Positions 36,719-37,518 of a stretch of DNA of 37,518 nt are shown one piece after another. Both the position numbers and the translations under genes were made by a program. The stretch is taken from assembly GCA_018971835.1 (NCBI GenBank), contig JAGWZW010000031.1, positions 1 through 37,518 on the forward strand, written 5' to 3'. This DNA comes from Alphaproteobacteria bacterium. Its GTDB lineage: Bacteria; Pseudomonadota; Alphaproteobacteria; Micropepsales; Micropepsaceae. A model generated the notes under the pieces. It worked only from the letters and a program-made list of their open reading frames with translations, made no database searches and had not been told where the DNA came from. Numbering within the stretch: position 1 is the stretch's first letter; each line of letters starts with the position of its first letter.

Positions 36719-36814
36719 TTAAATCTGGACCAATTCCGCCATTAGGAAATTGATGCGGCTCAAATTGAATTCATTCAATAATTGATCCGGCTCAATACCT
36801 GTCCGATCTTTCAT
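36719..36814 (-). CDS. 31-aa micro-ORF coupled to its neighbour
   Basis: The ORF begins MKDRTGIEPDQLLNEFNLSR and ends FLMAELVQI. Its ATG overlaps the stop of the upstream gene as ATGA, and its TAA is 3 bases before the next start. A GGTGGGA sequence just upstream could be the ribosome site. It is clearly AT-richer than its surroundings. Exact coupling on both sides argues for translation; alternatively it is a translated spacer. No family recognised. Confidence 0.45.
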   Translation of the reverse strand: MKDRTGIEPDQLLNEFNLSRINFLMAELVQI

Positions 36815-37518
36815 CTTCCCACCGGGCTCATGCCGGTGAAGCGGGTGCGGCTGCCTATGTTGTCGATCAACGCCTTGATGTCGATGTCCGGCGGCGCGTC
36901 GATGCCGCTGCCTTTGGCGTGATGCTGCAGGTCGTCCAGCGAGAAGCCCATGGGTACGTTGTAGGTACGGTCGGGCTGATTGCGCAGCCGTTCCAGTGCC
37001 GCGTACCACGCCTCCTTCCGCTCGCCGTCCGGACAGGTTTCGGCTTCGGCGCCGGTAGCGCCCCAGCGATGCTCGATGCACAGATAGGGATCGAAGGACA
37101 TGCGGAACAGCCGGTGCATCATGCTGTCGAAGTCCATCGTCACCGGGTGCATGGCAGAGTTAAGGTAGGTGATCGTGCAGGTTTTGGATTCCTGCGCATA
37201 GGCTTTTTCTAGATCCTTCTTCAAGAACACCCCGTCATAGACGATCCGCGGGTCGCGATCGATCCACATCCGGATCATCCCGGCGAGGTTCTTGTGAAAC
37301 TGCACGAAGGCGGCCTTGAGGCGCGCATCGCGCGAGGGCGTGGCATAGCTCTCCCATTCGGCATCGTCGGAGCCGTAGATGTTGTCGGGCAGATGGCCCG
37401 GATGAGGCTTGTTCTCCACTCCGGCAGCGACGGCCTGATTGACGTATTGCGCGCGGTCGTTGAGGTCGTTGCAGAGCGTGCGCATGGTCATGTGCAACTC
37501 GTAGACCGGATTGTAGGT
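36811..37518 (-). CDS. Unknown soluble protein, N-terminus beyond the window
   Basis: The frame is open to the right edge (235 residues visible), so the first methionine seen inside the window need not be the start. Visible features are a charged region with WIDRDPRIVYDGVFLKKDLEKAY, aromatic and cysteine-containing segments (KTCTITYLNSAMHPVTMDF), and a Gly/Asp-rich C-terminus ending TRFTGMSPVGR. No signal peptide or membrane helix is seen in the visible part. I do not recognise the family. It heads a tight minus-strand cluster with the 31-aa and 68-aa ORFs. Confidence 0.65.
   Translation of the reverse strand, partial: TYNPVYELHMTMRTLCNDLNDRAQYVNQAVAAGVENKPHPGHLPDNIYGSDDAEWESYATPSRDARLKAAFVQFHKNLAGMIRMWIDRDPRIVYDGVFLKKDLEKAYAQESKTCTITYLNSAMHPVTMDFDSMMHRLFRMSFDPYLCIEHRWGATGAEAETCPDGERKEAWYAALERLRNQPDRTYNVPMGFSLDDLQHHAKGSGIDAPPDIDIKALIDNIGSRTRFTGMSPVGR

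Noticed and set aside
36509-36814. Toxin-antitoxin pair formed by the 31-aa and 68-aa ORFs
   Set aside because: Neither shows a toxin or antitoxin motif, and a third gene is coupled to them; size alone is not enough.

Overview
The window is high-GC chromosomal DNA from an alphaproteobacterium. This rests on three things: the gene order trpGDC-moaC-moeA-lexA-comEC-gltX-gltA and proS-lolCE-lolD-dnaE, an LpxI-type lipid A branch, and LexA boxes of the alphaproteobacterial direct-repeat form GAAC-N7-GAAC. The genus cannot be fixed from the sequence; a lineage near Rhizomicrobium/Micropepsaceae or Caulobacter-like orders would fit. Nearly everything is housekeeping, gene density is high, and no non-coding gap exceeds about 200 bases. 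I see no tRNA, rRNA, CRISPR array or insertion sequence.

Layout. 134-4566 (+): a translationally coupled tryptophan/molybdopterin operon, trpG-trpD-trpC-moaC-moeA, in which all four junctions are ATGA stop/start overlaps. MoaC carries a C-terminal helix-turn-helix extension. 4633-6418 (+): three unrecognised, tightly coupled genes (two membrane proteins and an exported Cys/His-containing coiled-coil protein) with a possible promoter of their own, placed between moeA and lexA. 6478-7334 (+): lexA with an autoregulatory LexA box inside its promoter. 7318-9540 (-): comEC, tail-overlapping lexA. 9701-12552 (+): gltX and gltA. 12559-27246 (-): a fifteen-gene translation and envelope block, rpsB-tsf-pyrH-frr-uppS-cdsA-dxr-rseP-bamA-skp-lpxD-fabZ-lpxA-lpxI-lpxB, with a promoter and a hairpin-containing leader in front of rpsB. 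27446-28645 (+): a PLP aminotransferase. 28649-35668 (-): dnaE, an unannotated 35-codon ORF, lolD, lolC/E and proS. 35805-36494 (+): a CPBP membrane protease-like protein. 36509-37518 (-): three tightly packed unknown genes running off the right edge.

The most striking find is at 32195-32373. Three perfect LexA boxes, with centres 20-21 bp apart, cover a promoter that reads into a 35-aa single-helix membrane protein lying just upstream of dnaE. The arrangement looks like a strongly repressed SOS-induced membrane micropeptide, comparable in kind to the Caulobacter division inhibitor SidA. Together with the LexA box at lexA, the window shows two SOS control points.

How the genes work together: the long minus-strand block supplies ribosome components (S2, EF-Ts, recycling factor), UMP kinase, isoprenoid and undecaprenyl carrier synthesis (Dxr, UppS), phospholipid precursor (CdsA), outer-membrane protein assembly (BamA, Skp), site-2 proteolysis (RseP) and lipid A assembly (LpxD, FabZ, LpxA, LpxI, LpxB). 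The Lol genes add lipoprotein export to the same envelope theme.
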